64,000 nucleotides of DNA, from assembly GCF_000691525.1 (NCBI RefSeq), contig NZ_JMDW01000012.1, forward strand, positions 186,001 through 250,000, read 5' to 3'. A program made the translations under genes and the position numbers. Below the pieces are notes generated by a model. It saw only the letters and a program-made list of their open reading frames with translations. It was not told where the DNA came from and did no database searches. Below are positions 49,457 through 57,827 of this stretch, piece by piece (position 1 is the stretch's first letter; the number at the start of each line of letters is the position of its first letter). Source of the stretch: Mycolicibacterium neoaurum ATCC 25795 (lineage in GTDB: Bacteria > Actinomycetota > Actinomycetes > Mycobacteriales > Mycobacteriaceae).

Positions 49457-49962
49457 CGAGAGGTGGGGCTCGGCGGGCGGAAGAAGATGACCAGTTGGCC
49501 GATGCCGCCGGCCAACCCGAGCCCGGCCGCGATGGCCAGCCCACCCCAGCCCGACAACCAGCCGACACCCGGGAACAACAGGTGATCGAGGCTGTAGCGG
49601 CCGGGTCCGGTGCCGGCGATGGCCACCGCGGCGACCGCGAGCACCAGGTTGTACTCCCAACCTTCCTTGACGATGAAGAAGCCGTTGTGCCGGTGCACGG
49701 TCCAGGCCGCGACGAGCATCAGCGCAACGAACCCGGCCGCCGGGACCGGGGTCAACAGGCCCAGTGCGAGACCCACGCCCGCGGCGATCTCGGTGGTGGC
49801 GGCCACCCGGGCGTGGAAGAGGCCCGGCTTCATGCCGATGCTGTCGAACCAGCCGGCGGTACCGGGGATCCGGCCGCCGCCGAAGAACTTGTTGTAGCCG
49901 TGGGCGGCCATGGTCAGGCCGAGGACGACCCGCAGGACGAGGAGCGCTGTATCGGAAGCCAC
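49453..49962 (-). CDS. DoxX family membrane protein
   Basis: 169 residues, four membrane helices, beginning ASDTALLVLRVVLGLTMAAHGYNKFFGG: the LRVxxGxxxxxHGxxK signature of DoxX/SURF4-like proteins. In M. tuberculosis DoxX forms a membrane complex with SodA and SseA in redox defence. The GTG at 49962 is preferred over a longer upstream frame because the family begins here. It is 22 bp after the SDR gene on the same strand. Function of this member is unknown. Confidence 0.85.
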   Translation of the reverse strand: MASDTALLVLRVVLGLTMAAHGYNKFFGGGRIPGTAGWFDSIGMKPGLFHARVAATTEIAAGVGLALGLLTPVPAAGFVALMLVAAWTVHRHNGFFIVKEGWEYNLVLAVAAVAIAGTGPGRYSLDHLLFPGVGWLSGWGGLAIAAGLGLAGGIGQLVIFFRPPSPTSR

Positions 49963-49984
49963 GTGACAAAATGTAGGCCATCTG

Positions 49985-50734
49985 TCACGTCGCTGCCCAT
50001 CCCCCGTCCACACTGAGCACCGCGCCGTGAATGTTCGCGGCCTCGTCGGAGGCCAGGAATAGCACCGCCGCGGCGACTTCGTCCGGGGTGCTCATCCGCC
50101 GTGACGGAATGCGCGCGAGCACGGGCGCAACGTGATCGGCCGACTCGGCGGCGCGTTCCGTGGCGATCGGTCCCGGCGCGACGGCGTTGACACGAACCCC
50201 TGCGGGCCCATACTCGGCGGCCCACGATTTGGTCAACGAATGCACGGCGGCCTTGGTGGAGTTGTACAGCGCCGACTTGTCACCACCGATGAAACCGGTG
50301 ATGGATCCGATGTTGACGATCGCCCCGTGACCACGCCGCGCCATCCTGGGTGCCAGCGCGCCGGTCAGCAGGAACGGCGCAATGACATTGGCCCAGTAGG
50401 ACGCCCAGAGGGTGGCTTCCGAGATCTGTTCGGTCGGCTCGGGTGTGGACCAGATCCCGGCATTGTTGACCAGGATGTCGACGTCCCCCGCGGCGGTGAC
50501 CAGGTCCCGCACGGCGCTCTCCCCCGCCGCCAGATCGGCCGCGACGAAACGCGCCCGGCCCCCGCGCGCACCGATATCGGCGACCACGGCGCCGCCGCGT
50601 TCGGCGTCGCGGCCGGTGACGATGACATGCGCGCCCGCGGCGGCAAAGGCGTGGGCGATGGCGACACCGAGACCGGCGGTGGAGCCGGTGATCAGTGCTG
50701 TACGGCCGGTGAAACGCGTAGTGTTCGCACTCAT
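49985..50734 (-). CDS. SDR family oxidoreductase
   Basis: 249 residues, classical SDR. TGSTAGLG (16-23) for NAD(P), NNAG (about 90-93), catalytic Ser in NIGSITG, Tyr in ALYNSTK and Lys four residues later; the C terminus is the usual HGAVLSVDGGWAAT. Arg in TGRDAERG after beta-2 suggests NADP(H). The ATG at 50734 is 18 bp from the divergent TetR start. Regulation by that TetR is likely. The substrate is not predictable. Confidence 0.88.
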   Translation of the reverse strand: MSANTTRFTGRTALITGSTAGLGVAIAHAFAAAGAHVIVTGRDAERGGAVVADIGARGGRARFVAADLAAGESAVRDLVTAAGDVDILVNNAGIWSTPEPTEQISEATLWASYWANVIAPFLLTGALAPRMARRGHGAIVNIGSITGFIGGDKSALYNSTKAAVHSLTKSWAAEYGPAGVRVNAVAPGPIATERAAESADHVAPVLARIPSRRMSTPDEVAAAVLFLASDEAANIHGAVLSVDGGWAAT

Positions 50735-50738
50735 GAGT
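50729..50738. promoter_or_regulatory. Perfect ACTCATGAGT palindrome at the SDR start
   Basis: A 10-bp palindrome that includes the SDR start codon and lies 15-24 bp before the TetR start. The position suits a repressor site that would control both divergent genes. Short palindromes of this size can occur by chance. Confidence 0.3.
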
Positions 50739-50752
50739 CCATGTGTAGGCCG

Positions 50753-51364
50753 ATGAAAATGGACCCACAAGTCCAGAATCTGACCCGGAAGGGAGCGGCC
50801 ACCCGGCAGCGCATCATCGAGGGTGCTGCGGCCGAGATCCGGGACCGTGGGGTGGTGCTGACCACCCTCGACGACATCATGGGTCGCACCGCGACATCGA
50901 AGAGCCAACTGTTCCACTACTTCCCCGCCGGTAAGGAGCAGCTGCTGTTGGAGGTGGCGCGCCACGAGGCCGAACAGGTGCTCGCCGACCAACAACCACA
51001 TCTGGGGGCGTTGACCTCGTGGACGGCCTGGCAGCGCTGGCGCGAGGCCGTGGTGGACCGTTACCGCCGCCAGGGGCCGAGTTGTCCGCTGAGCACACTG
51101 ATGTCCGAGATCGGGCGCAGCACACCGGGAGCACAAGCAGTCACCGAATCGCTGATGCGGCGCTGGCACGACGAGCTCACCGCGGGGGTGCGTGCCATGC
51201 AGAGCCAGGACAAGGTCGATTCGAGTGTGGACGCCGAGCAGGCGGCCGCGGCGTTGCTGGCCGGCGTGCAGGGCGGTGTCGGAATCCTGATGGCCACCGG
51301 CGATATCGGTTACCTGGAGGCCGCTCTCGACATCGGCATCCAGAGCCTGCGCGGCGTCCGATGA
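50753..51364 (+). CDS. TetR/AcrR family regulator
   Basis: 203 residues (ATG 50753, or ATG 50759 two codons later). HTH at about 25-60: VLTTLDDIMGRTATSKSQLFHYFPAGKEQLL region, of the type with the SKSQLFHYF motif, and a C-terminal ligand domain with GPSCPLSTL and ALLAGVQGGVGI, resembling the TetR_C group of LmrA/YxaF-like regulators. Divergent from the SDR gene by 18 bp, and overlapping the RidA gene by 4 bp, so the three form one regulated unit. Likely controls the SDR-DoxX operon. Confidence 0.9.
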   Translation: MKMDPQVQNLTRKGAATRQRIIEGAAAEIRDRGVVLTTLDDIMGRTATSKSQLFHYFPAGKEQLLLEVARHEAEQVLADQQPHLGALTSWTAWQRWREAVVDRYRRQGPSCPLSTLMSEIGRSTPGAQAVTESLMRRWHDELTAGVRAMQSQDKVDSSVDAEQAAAALLAGVQGGVGILMATGDIGYLEAALDIGIQSLRGVR

Positions 51365-51759
51365 CCGATATCGTCCGGTCCGCACCCGAGATCGGCTACC
51401 TGAGCCCGCAGTCGTTCGCCGAACTCGGCATCTCGCAGACCGTCGTCGCCGGTGGCACGGTCTACGTGTCCGGTATCGCGCCGCTGACACCCGAATTCGA
51501 TGTGATCGGTCCGGATCTCGCCGAGCAACTACGTTTCGTGCTCGACGTGCTCGACCGCTCGCTCGTCGCCGCGGGCACCGACCGGACGCGGCTGGTCGCC
51601 TGGACGATCTACGCCCGTGACCTGTCCGCGCTGTCGGGATGCCTTCCCATGCTGCGTGATTGGGTCGGGGAGCACCGGCCCACCAGCACCTGGATCGGGG
51701 CGGCCGGTTTCATCCACCCCGCACAGCTGGTCGAACTGACCGCCACCGCCGTGATCTGA
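51361..51759 (+). CDS. RidA/YjgF/YER057c family protein
   Basis: 132 residues, RidA fold: VVAGGTVYVSGIAPLTPEFDVIG near the N terminus, and a C-terminal PTSTWIGAAGFIHPAQLVELTATAVI. In RidA proper an Arg near 105 (enamine binding) is essential; here Pro-Thr-Ser-Thr is at the corresponding segment and I see no Arg there, so deaminase activity is uncertain. The ATG at 51361 overlaps the TetR stop (ATGA), so it is translated coupled to the regulator. A terminator hairpin follows directly. Confidence 0.85.
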   Translation: MTDIVRSAPEIGYLSPQSFAELGISQTVVAGGTVYVSGIAPLTPEFDVIGPDLAEQLRFVLDVLDRSLVAAGTDRTRLVAWTIYARDLSALSGCLPMLRDWVGEHRPTSTWIGAAGFIHPAQLVELTATAVI

Positions 51760-51794
51760 GGAGCCGCAGCCGTCATCAGCGCGGGTGCGGCTCC
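51760..51794. terminator. Bidirectional terminator between RidA and WS/DGAT
   Basis: GGAGCCGCA (51760-51768) and TGCGGCTCC (51786-51794), a 9-bp stem with 17-base loop placed directly after the RidA stop and 6 bp from the WS/DGAT stop on the other strand. AAAT follows on one side. Confidence 0.65.
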
Positions 51795-51800
51795 ACAAAT

Positions 51801-53054
51801 CTACGGGAAAGCGAAGCCCAGCCGTTCCAGATACTCGTCGACGTCACCGACGGCCGACTCGGCGGCGAACACGCTGATCGCGATGGTGTCGCCGACGCCG
51901 GTCACACAGTGGGTCAAACCGACCATCGGCGACAAACCGGGGAACGCCGCCGCCATCCGCACCGGCCTCCCACCGAAGGCGAAATCCGCCGGGCCACAGT
52001 TGACACTGGAGACCACGGTGTTGCCGGTCACCGCCGCTGGGCGCACCGACGGATCGAACTGGCTCACCCCCCACCGCAGCAGCGGCGCCGGGGTGGCCGC
52101 GAAGGCGCGATCGGAGGCTCGCATCGCCGGGTGCGCAGCGCGGGCGCGGCGGTCGGCAAGCTCGGCTGCAATGGTTGTACGACGTTGCGGCAACGCCAGA
52201 TTGGGATGCAGGCCGATCCCGACGGTGCCGAAATGGTTGTACGCGCGGCGGTGACCCGGTTTGGTCATCGTGACCTCGGCACCCAGCGTGGACGTGTCCT
52301 CACCCAGGGCGGACAACTGACCGGCCAGTGCCGCCGAGATGGCCGACAGCGCGGCGACCGTCACCGTCGCCCCCGCCAGCTCGGCGCGGTCGAACACCAG
52401 CGTGCGCATGCTGCGCAGGCCGGCCGGACTGGCGTTGGTGCGCCGCGGCGGCCTCGGCGCGGCCGGGGCCGGTACGCGCCCAGCCTCGGTGTCGCGCAAC
52501 AACTCTCGGTGCGCCTTGGCCGCCTCGATACTGCGTCTGATGAGCAGCGCCGGGTGACCATACCTGGGCCGGATCGGTTCCACGACAGCCCGCCTGCCGA
52601 ACATCACCGCGGCCGGTACACAGGTCCGCCCGCCACCGCCGAGAGCATGAGTGATCTGCAGTACCGCAACGGTTGCCGGTCCGGCGATACCGGGAACATC
52701 GGTGACACCGACGAAAAGATGGATGCGCCAGGGCATCACCCGCGCATCGAGCTGATGGTCGACCAGAGCCACGACGGCCGACAGGCAGTCGGACCAGCCG
52801 CCGGATGGATAAATGGTGAACCGATCCCGATCCACCTCGGCAGGCACCCACTCCGGGTAAAGCAGCCGAGATTCATCGTGCACACGGCGCGACAGATCGA
52901 CGGAGTTGCGCGCCTGGGCGATCAGCTCATCGATGGCCACGTCGAGGTCGGCGGGCACACCGTCGAAGGCGTAGAGCAGGAAGGTGTCGTTGGGGATCTT
53001 GGCCGACATCCAGAACATCTGGGCGTCGACCGCGGTCAACCTATCGGTGGCCAC
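51801..53054 (-). CDS. WS/DGAT-like acyltransferase with degenerate active site
   Basis: 417 residues with the wax ester synthase/diacylglycerol acyltransferase layout (N-terminal TAVDAQMFWMSAK, C-terminal NCGPADFAFGGRPV and VFAAES). The catalytic HHxxxDG motif should lie near 135: the sequence is T135-H136-A-L-G-G140-G141, so one His remains while the first His and the Asp are missing. Activity is therefore doubtful. The GTG at 53054 overlaps the hydrolase stop by 14 bp; it is the last gene of the mce transcript. Alternatively it is a lipid-binding protein of the same fold. Confidence 0.78.
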   Translation of the reverse strand: MATDRLTAVDAQMFWMSAKIPNDTFLLYAFDGVPADLDVAIDELIAQARNSVDLSRRVHDESRLLYPEWVPAEVDRDRFTIYPSGGWSDCLSAVVALVDHQLDARVMPWRIHLFVGVTDVPGIAGPATVAVLQITHALGGGGRTCVPAAVMFGRRAVVEPIRPRYGHPALLIRRSIEAAKAHRELLRDTEAGRVPAPAAPRPPRRTNASPAGLRSMRTLVFDRAELAGATVTVAALSAISAALAGQLSALGEDTSTLGAEVTMTKPGHRRAYNHFGTVGIGLHPNLALPQRRTTIAAELADRRARAAHPAMRASDRAFAATPAPLLRWGVSQFDPSVRPAAVTGNTVVSSVNCGPADFAFGGRPVRMAAAFPGLSPMVGLTHCVTGVGDTIAISVFAAESAVGDVDEYLERLGFAFP

Positions 53055-53955
53055 TTCCGATGAACTCCAGGATGTGGTGCGCGGTGGCGTCGGACTGGTC
53101 CAGCTGCAGGAAATGCCCTCCGCCGTCGACCACCTGCGCGGAGCTGCCGGTCGGCAACACCCGACGCACCCATGCGGTGTAATCGGCTGAGGCACAACCA
53201 TCATCGCTGCCGTGCAGATACAACGTCGGCAGCACCGGTGCCTGCAACCAGTGCCGCTGCAATTCGGCGTAGCGGGCGGGCGGCCGCGAGTTGCGCACCA
53301 TCGCCCGGTAGTAGCCCAGCGCCGCCCGCCAGTTGGCCGGCGCACCGATGGCATGCAGGACCTGGCCGACATCCTCGGCGCCGTCATATCCTGGAGACCA
53401 GTCGCGCCACAGTCGCGGGACCACCCGCTCGGCGACCCGCTCGGGCAGCCAAGGCAATTGGAAGAACAGGATGTACCAGCTGCGGCGCAACTGCCGGGGC
53501 AGGCGCGCCATCAGCCGGAGGGCATCGGCCAGACCGGTACGCGACCGGAATGCCGCCGACGGCGGTACCGACATGATGGTGGCCTTGACGAACGGACTGT
53601 CCGGCATGGCTGCCAACCCGGTGGCCGCCATCGCACCCCAGTCATGCCCGATGATGACATCGCGACCGGTCGGTCCGGCGGCGGCGAGTACCCGCAGCGC
53701 GTCATCCATCAACGCGCCGACGTGATAACTGTCCAGTGCCGACAGTGACGACGGTGCGTATCCCCGCATGAACGGGGCCACCACCCGCCAACCCGCGTCG
53801 GCCAACCGCGGCGCCACCTCGCGCCAGCCGTGTGCGGTGTCCGGGAAGCCGTGCAGGCAGACCGCCACCGGCGCCGTCGGGTCGGTCCAGTCGCCCCAGG
53901 TCAGCGCGCGCAGCGTGACATCGTCGGTGACGATCTCCAGGGGCCCCGCCGCCAC
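53041..53955 (-). CDS. Alpha/beta hydrolase, epoxide hydrolase-like
   Basis: 304 residues. HGFPDTAHGW (35-44, oxyanion region with HGFP), nucleophile elbow IGHDWGAM with Asp105 as nucleophile as in epoxide hydrolases and haloalkane dehalogenases, and a terminal His in VDGGGHFLQLD. A cap domain (about 130-225) is Arg/Trp-rich. No signal peptide. It starts 3 bp after the second Mce-associated gene and belongs to the same operon, so a lipid or sterol-derived substrate is plausible. Confidence 0.85.
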   Translation of the reverse strand: MAAGPLEIVTDDVTLRALTWGDWTDPTAPVAVCLHGFPDTAHGWREVAPRLADAGWRVVAPFMRGYAPSSLSALDSYHVGALMDDALRVLAAAGPTGRDVIIGHDWGAMAATGLAAMPDSPFVKATIMSVPPSAAFRSRTGLADALRLMARLPRQLRRSWYILFFQLPWLPERVAERVVPRLWRDWSPGYDGAEDVGQVLHAIGAPANWRAALGYYRAMVRNSRPPARYAELQRHWLQAPVLPTLYLHGSDDGCASADYTAWVRRVLPTGSSAQVVDGGGHFLQLDQSDATAHHILEFIGSGHR

Positions 53956-53958
53956 GTG

Positions 53959-54600
53959 CTAGACCGGATCGAAACCGGAGATGAGCCAGCGGTCGCCGTG
54001 CTTCTCCATGGTCACCCGCACGCTGGAGGCGGTATCGGTCGGGGCGTCACCGCCGACGACGACGGTCTGGTTGACGAAGACGATCACCACGGCCTTGTTC
54101 GGATCCGCCGACACCGAGGCCGCCGCGGGCACCGTCGCCACCGCCGAGATCTGCTTCTCCTTGGCACCGGGAATGACCACGTCGGTCGTCAGATCGGTAT
54201 AGGCCTGGGCGAAATCGCCGGTCAGCAGGGATCGGGCATCGGTCAGTTGCTGCTCGACGGTGTCGGGCTGATACGACAGCAACGCCACGGTGCTGTCCTT
54301 GGCCACCTGAACGGATTCGATCCGGGCGAGGTCACCATCTCGCACCGAGTTGTCCTGCCACTTCAGGAATCCCGCGACAAGGCCGAGGATCAGCGCCAGG
54401 CCCGGCAGGATGCCGTAGGCGAGCACGCGTCCCCACCGGGTTCCCTGCGCGGCGGAGGTGCCGGTGGATTCGGCCGCGGCTTCGGCGCTCTCGGCGCTTT
54501 CCGTGCTCTCGGTGCTCTCGGGCGACTCCACGGTCTCGTCGAGTTCGACGGCCGTGGACTCCACGTCCGGGGTGTCGGATTCGGCTTTGTTCTCGGTCAC
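53959..54600 (-). CDS. Mce-associated membrane protein (Mam), second
   Basis: 213 residues. An acidic, low-complexity N terminus (about 1-50, Glu/Ser/Thr), one membrane helix (about 58-80) and an NTF2-like soluble domain (about 85-213) ending WLISGFDPV, the Mam signature. Mam proteins stabilise Mce complexes. It overlaps the first Mam gene by 4 bp. Cytoplasmic N terminus, soluble domain outside. Confidence 0.9.
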   Translation of the reverse strand: MTENKAESDTPDVESTAVELDETVESPESTESTESAESAEAAAESTGTSAAQGTRWGRVLAYGILPGLALILGLVAGFLKWQDNSVRDGDLARIESVQVAKDSTVALLSYQPDTVEQQLTDARSLLTGDFAQAYTDLTTDVVIPGAKEKQISAVATVPAAASVSADPNKAVVIVFVNQTVVVGGDAPTDTASSVRVTMEKHGDRWLISGFDPV

Positions 54601-55265
54601 GGCACGAACTCCACGTTGGACACCTTCACCTGGTCATCGCCGACGTCCTGCACTGTCACGCGCATCCGCCACAGTCGGGGTTGTTGTTCGGCGGCACCGG
54701 CATTGGAGGTCTGCACGGTCACCGCGACCAGCACGCGCGCCTCGGTATCGGTGTCGGACTCCAGCCCGGCCTCGGTGACCGAACCCACCGACTTCGACTG
54801 TGCCTGCTTGACGACGTCGACGAACGGCGCGGCACGCTGTTCGAAATCATCGTAGAAAGATCCGGTCGCCGAGTCGAGGATGCGCTGGACATCGCCCTCG
54901 GCATGCTCCCAGTCGATGGTGGTCAGGTTGATCGCACCCTGCCTGCCGACTTGGAGGAACAGCTCACGCTTGGCCTCGAGCTTCTGCGACTCGTAGGTCC
55001 GGAACCCCAGCCAGCCGACCAGGCCGGCGAGGGCGAGCACCACGACGAGTCCGACGACGGTGGCCAACCGCAGATGCGATCCGGTGTCGGCCGTCGCGGC
55101 CTTCTCGGCCGCGTCGAAGTCTTCAGCACTCTCGGATTCTTCGGAGACCTCCGAAGCCGTACCCTCGTCGACACCCGCTGCAGACTCGGTGTCCTCGGAT
55201 TTCGCTGCGGTCTCTGCTGCGGACTCGCTCACTTCCCCGGTGGGGGTAGCAGCATCGTCTGCCAT
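54597..55265 (-). CDS. Mce-associated membrane protein (Mam), first
   Basis: 222 residues: an acidic Glu/Ser/Ala-rich N terminus (about 1-60), a membrane helix (about 68-90) and an NTF2-like domain (about 95-222). The order mceF-mam-mam is that of the mce1 and mce4 operons. The gene overlaps mceF by 37 bp, as if the mceF end had extended. It likely helps assembly or stability of the transporter. Confidence 0.9.
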   Translation of the reverse strand: MADDAATPTGEVSESAAETAAKSEDTESAAGVDEGTASEVSEESESAEDFDAAEKAATADTGSHLRLATVVGLVVVLALAGLVGWLGFRTYESQKLEAKRELFLQVGRQGAINLTTIDWEHAEGDVQRILDSATGSFYDDFEQRAAPFVDVVKQAQSKSVGSVTEAGLESDTDTEARVLVAVTVQTSNAGAAEQQPRLWRMRVTVQDVGDDQVKVSNVEFVP

Positions 55266-56695
55266 GTTTGCTCCTCGTTCGCGGTGCGGCCCAGATTGGA
55301 CTGGGTGTACACCTTGCCGTCCGGTCCAACGTACGTGCCGCTTGCCGGATCATATTCGGCGGCCGCGACGGCAGGCGGTTCCGGTGCCGGCGCCGGCACC
55401 GTTTCCGCCGGTTGCTGGCCCGGACGCAGTTGGGGAACGGCCTGACCCGACAGGGTGGCGTTCGGGTCGCCCTTCCAGTTGTTGCCGTCATTGAGCGGGA
55501 CGTAGGTCTCGTCACTCTCGCACATCGCCACGGTGGGTGCCCGCTTGCCCGGGACGGTGATGCAGGGCAGGTTGCGGGCACCACGGACGTTGTTGGGCGA
55601 ATCCTGGGGGATGCGGCAGTACAGATCGCCGGCCGGTCGGTCTGGATAATCCTCCAGCGCCGCGACCCGCTGCTGCTGAGCAGGCAGGAAGCCGGTGGTA
55701 CACGCCGGTGGCAGGTTCAGGTTCAGGTTGAAGTTCAGGTACGCGCCCTTGTAGTCCTGCTTGGTGTTGCGGTTGGCGGTACCGGTGGCCTGGGTGGTCG
55801 CGGTGCCCTGCGGCAGCAGCACCAGCAGCTGCTCCAGCGCGGGCTGGTAGGCGATGGCCACCTCGTTGATGTTCACCAGGTTGGCCAGCACGATCGGCAG
55901 CGTCGGCTGCAACCGGTCCAGAAGCGCGCGCACCTCCTCGGCCGCGCCGGGCCCTTGCTGCAGGATCGACCGCACCGCCCCGTCGTGATCGCGCAGCTCG
56001 GCGGTGACGGTGGCCAAATTGGATGCCCACGCCCTGATCGAGCCCGCGGTATCGGTTTGGCTGTCCAGTACGGGCTTGGACTGATCGATCAGCGCGGTCA
56101 GCGGGTCCAGGTTGGCGCGCGCGTCGATGGCCAGTGCGGTGGAACCCTTGACCAGGCGGTTGAGATCGGGTCCCAGCCCGCCGACGGCGAGGTACGCCTC
56201 GTCGACGGCGGTACGCAGGTTGTCGCCGGGGATCGCCTGCAGCCCACGGTTGGTGGCATCGAGCAGGGTGTTGACGTCCATCGGCACCGTCGTGCGGTCC
56301 AACGGGATGACATCCCCGTCACGCAGATCCGGTCCATCGGAGGTGCGCGGCAGCAGTTCGACGAACAGTTCGCCGACGGCGGTCTGACTGTGTACGGCCG
56401 CGTCCAGGTCCGCCGGGATGGCCACACCGGACTCCAGGGACAACACTGCCTCGACCGTGCCGCGTTCGGTCAGGCCGACCTTCTCGACCCGGCCCACCTG
56501 TGAGCCGCGGTAGGTGACATTGCTGCGCTCGTAGAGGCCGCCGGTCTCGGGCAGCTCCAGGGTGACGCGGTAGTGCCCGGCACCGAACAGCAGGTTAGGC
56601 AGCCGCATATAGCTGAACGCCATGACGCCGATGGCGACGATGGAGATGGCGATGAAGACCGCCACCTGTATCAGGATCTTCCTGGTCAGCACCAT
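55229..56695 (-). CDS. mceF: MceF, MlaD-family lipid-binding protein
   Basis: 488 residues. Start ATG at 56695, overlapping region with mceE end (stop 56697). An N-terminal membrane helix (about 7-28), an MCE/MlaD domain (about 40-118) with the GLYERSNVTYRGSQVG motif, a helical stretch (about 120-300) and a Pro-rich C-terminal tail with an isolated VYTQSNLG motif. MceA-F form a hexamer/needle for lipid import across the periplasm and outer membrane. Last mce gene in the operon. Confidence 0.92.
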   Translation of the reverse strand: MVLTRKILIQVAVFIAISIVAIGVMAFSYMRLPNLLFGAGHYRVTLELPETGGLYERSNVTYRGSQVGRVEKVGLTERGTVEAVLSLESGVAIPADLDAAVHSQTAVGELFVELLPRTSDGPDLRDGDVIPLDRTTVPMDVNTLLDATNRGLQAIPGDNLRTAVDEAYLAVGGLGPDLNRLVKGSTALAIDARANLDPLTALIDQSKPVLDSQTDTAGSIRAWASNLATVTAELRDHDGAVRSILQQGPGAAEEVRALLDRLQPTLPIVLANLVNINEVAIAYQPALEQLLVLLPQGTATTQATGTANRNTKQDYKGAYLNFNLNLNLPPACTTGFLPAQQQRVAALEDYPDRPAGDLYCRIPQDSPNNVRGARNLPCITVPGKRAPTVAMCESDETYVPLNDGNNWKGDPNATLSGQAVPQLRPGQQPAETVPAPAPEPPAVAAAEYDPASGTYVGPDGKVYTQSNLGRTANEEQTWQTMLLPPPGK

Positions 56696-56696
56696 G

Positions 56697-57827
56697 TCAT
56701 CGCCCCTGATCCCAGCGGTACGGCGCCACAAGGGGATTCACCGCGGTATACGGGCTGGGCAGCTGCCCGATCGTGCGACCCCACTGCATCTCCAGCTCGG
56801 TGAGGTCACCCTCCCACCGGGTCCCGGTGAACAGGCCCTGGTCCATCCGGCTCAGGGTCAGGTCGACCACCAGGGTGAGGTTGGCATAGTCACCGCGCAT
56901 CCAGTTGGTGATCGTTTCCTTGGGGAACGGGTAGGTGGTGAGGAAGCTCAGTCCCCTGGTCAGCGCGGGACCGGCGTTGGCCAGCGATTCCAGCGTGGGC
57001 CCAAGGGCTTTCAGCTCGGCGACGAGCGCCTCTCGGGTCTGGTTGGTCGAGTCGGCGGCCAGCGCACTGAACCGGCCGAGCTGCACCAGCGCCTCGGCGA
57101 GGGTGTCACGTTGATCCTTGAGCACCTCGACGGCCTCGGGCAGGGTCTGCAATGCCCTGTCCACCACCGGCTTCTGCTCGGCGACCTGACCGACCAGCGA
57201 GTTCAAGCTCTCGGCGGCGGCGATGATATCGCCCTTCTGGTCGTTGTTGTAGGCGATGAACCGGTCCAGTTGCTCGATCAGGCTGCGCAGGTCGGCCTCG
57301 CGACCGGTGAATGCCTGACTGAAGGCTGCGGTGATGTCCTGGACATTGCCCAGCCCACCACCGTTGAGCAGCAATGAAATTGCGGCCAACGTCTGCTCGG
57401 TGGTCGGGTAGGCGCCGCTGGATTCCAGCGGTATCACCGCGCCGGCCTGCAACCGGCCCTGCGGATCCGGGGGCGCCGCGAGTTCGATGTGCTGCGATCC
57501 GAGCAGGCTGGTCTGGCCGAGCGTGGCGGTCGCGTTGGCGGGCAGCACCACGTCACCGTTGAGGCTCATGGTGACCAGCGCATGCCAACCCTGGCGTTCG
57601 ATATCGGTGACGTTGCCGACGGTCACATCACCGACCCGCACCCGCGAGTTCGGGGAGAGGTGATCGATATCGGGCATCTGGGCCTGGATTGTGTACGAGC
57701 CGGGCCCGCGTCCCTCGACACCGGGCAGGGCCACCGAATTCAGGCCCTTCCACTGGCATCCGGTGGCGGCCGCGGCGACGATCAGCAACGAGCCGAGTAT
57801 CTGGGTCTTCACAAGCCGGGTCCTCAT
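56697..57827 (-). CDS. mceE: MceE lipoprotein
   Basis: 376 residues. Lipoprotein signal with the modified Cys24 in AAAATGCQW (weak lipobox), then an MCE domain (about 40-125) and helical region with an ANLTLVVDLTLSRMDQ tail. In mce operons the fifth gene is the lipoprotein (LprK-type). It overlaps mceD by 4 bp and is 1 bp from mceF. The ATG at 57827 is preferred because the longer frame would place the signal sequence internally. Confidence 0.92.
   Translation of the reverse strand: MRTRLVKTQILGSLLIVAAAATGCQWKGLNSVALPGVEGRGPGSYTIQAQMPDIDHLSPNSRVRVGDVTVGNVTDIERQGWHALVTMSLNGDVVLPANATATLGQTSLLGSQHIELAAPPDPQGRLQAGAVIPLESSGAYPTTEQTLAAISLLLNGGGLGNVQDITAAFSQAFTGREADLRSLIEQLDRFIAYNNDQKGDIIAAAESLNSLVGQVAEQKPVVDRALQTLPEAVEVLKDQRDTLAEALVQLGRFSALAADSTNQTREALVAELKALGPTLESLANAGPALTRGLSFLTTYPFPKETITNWMRGDYANLTLVVDLTLSRMDQGLFTGTRWEGDLTELEMQWGRTIGQLPSPYTAVNPLVAPYRWDQGR

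Noticed and set aside
51660..53063. 467-codon plus frame over the WS/DGAT gene
   Set aside because: Antisense shadow; no ribosome site or motif.
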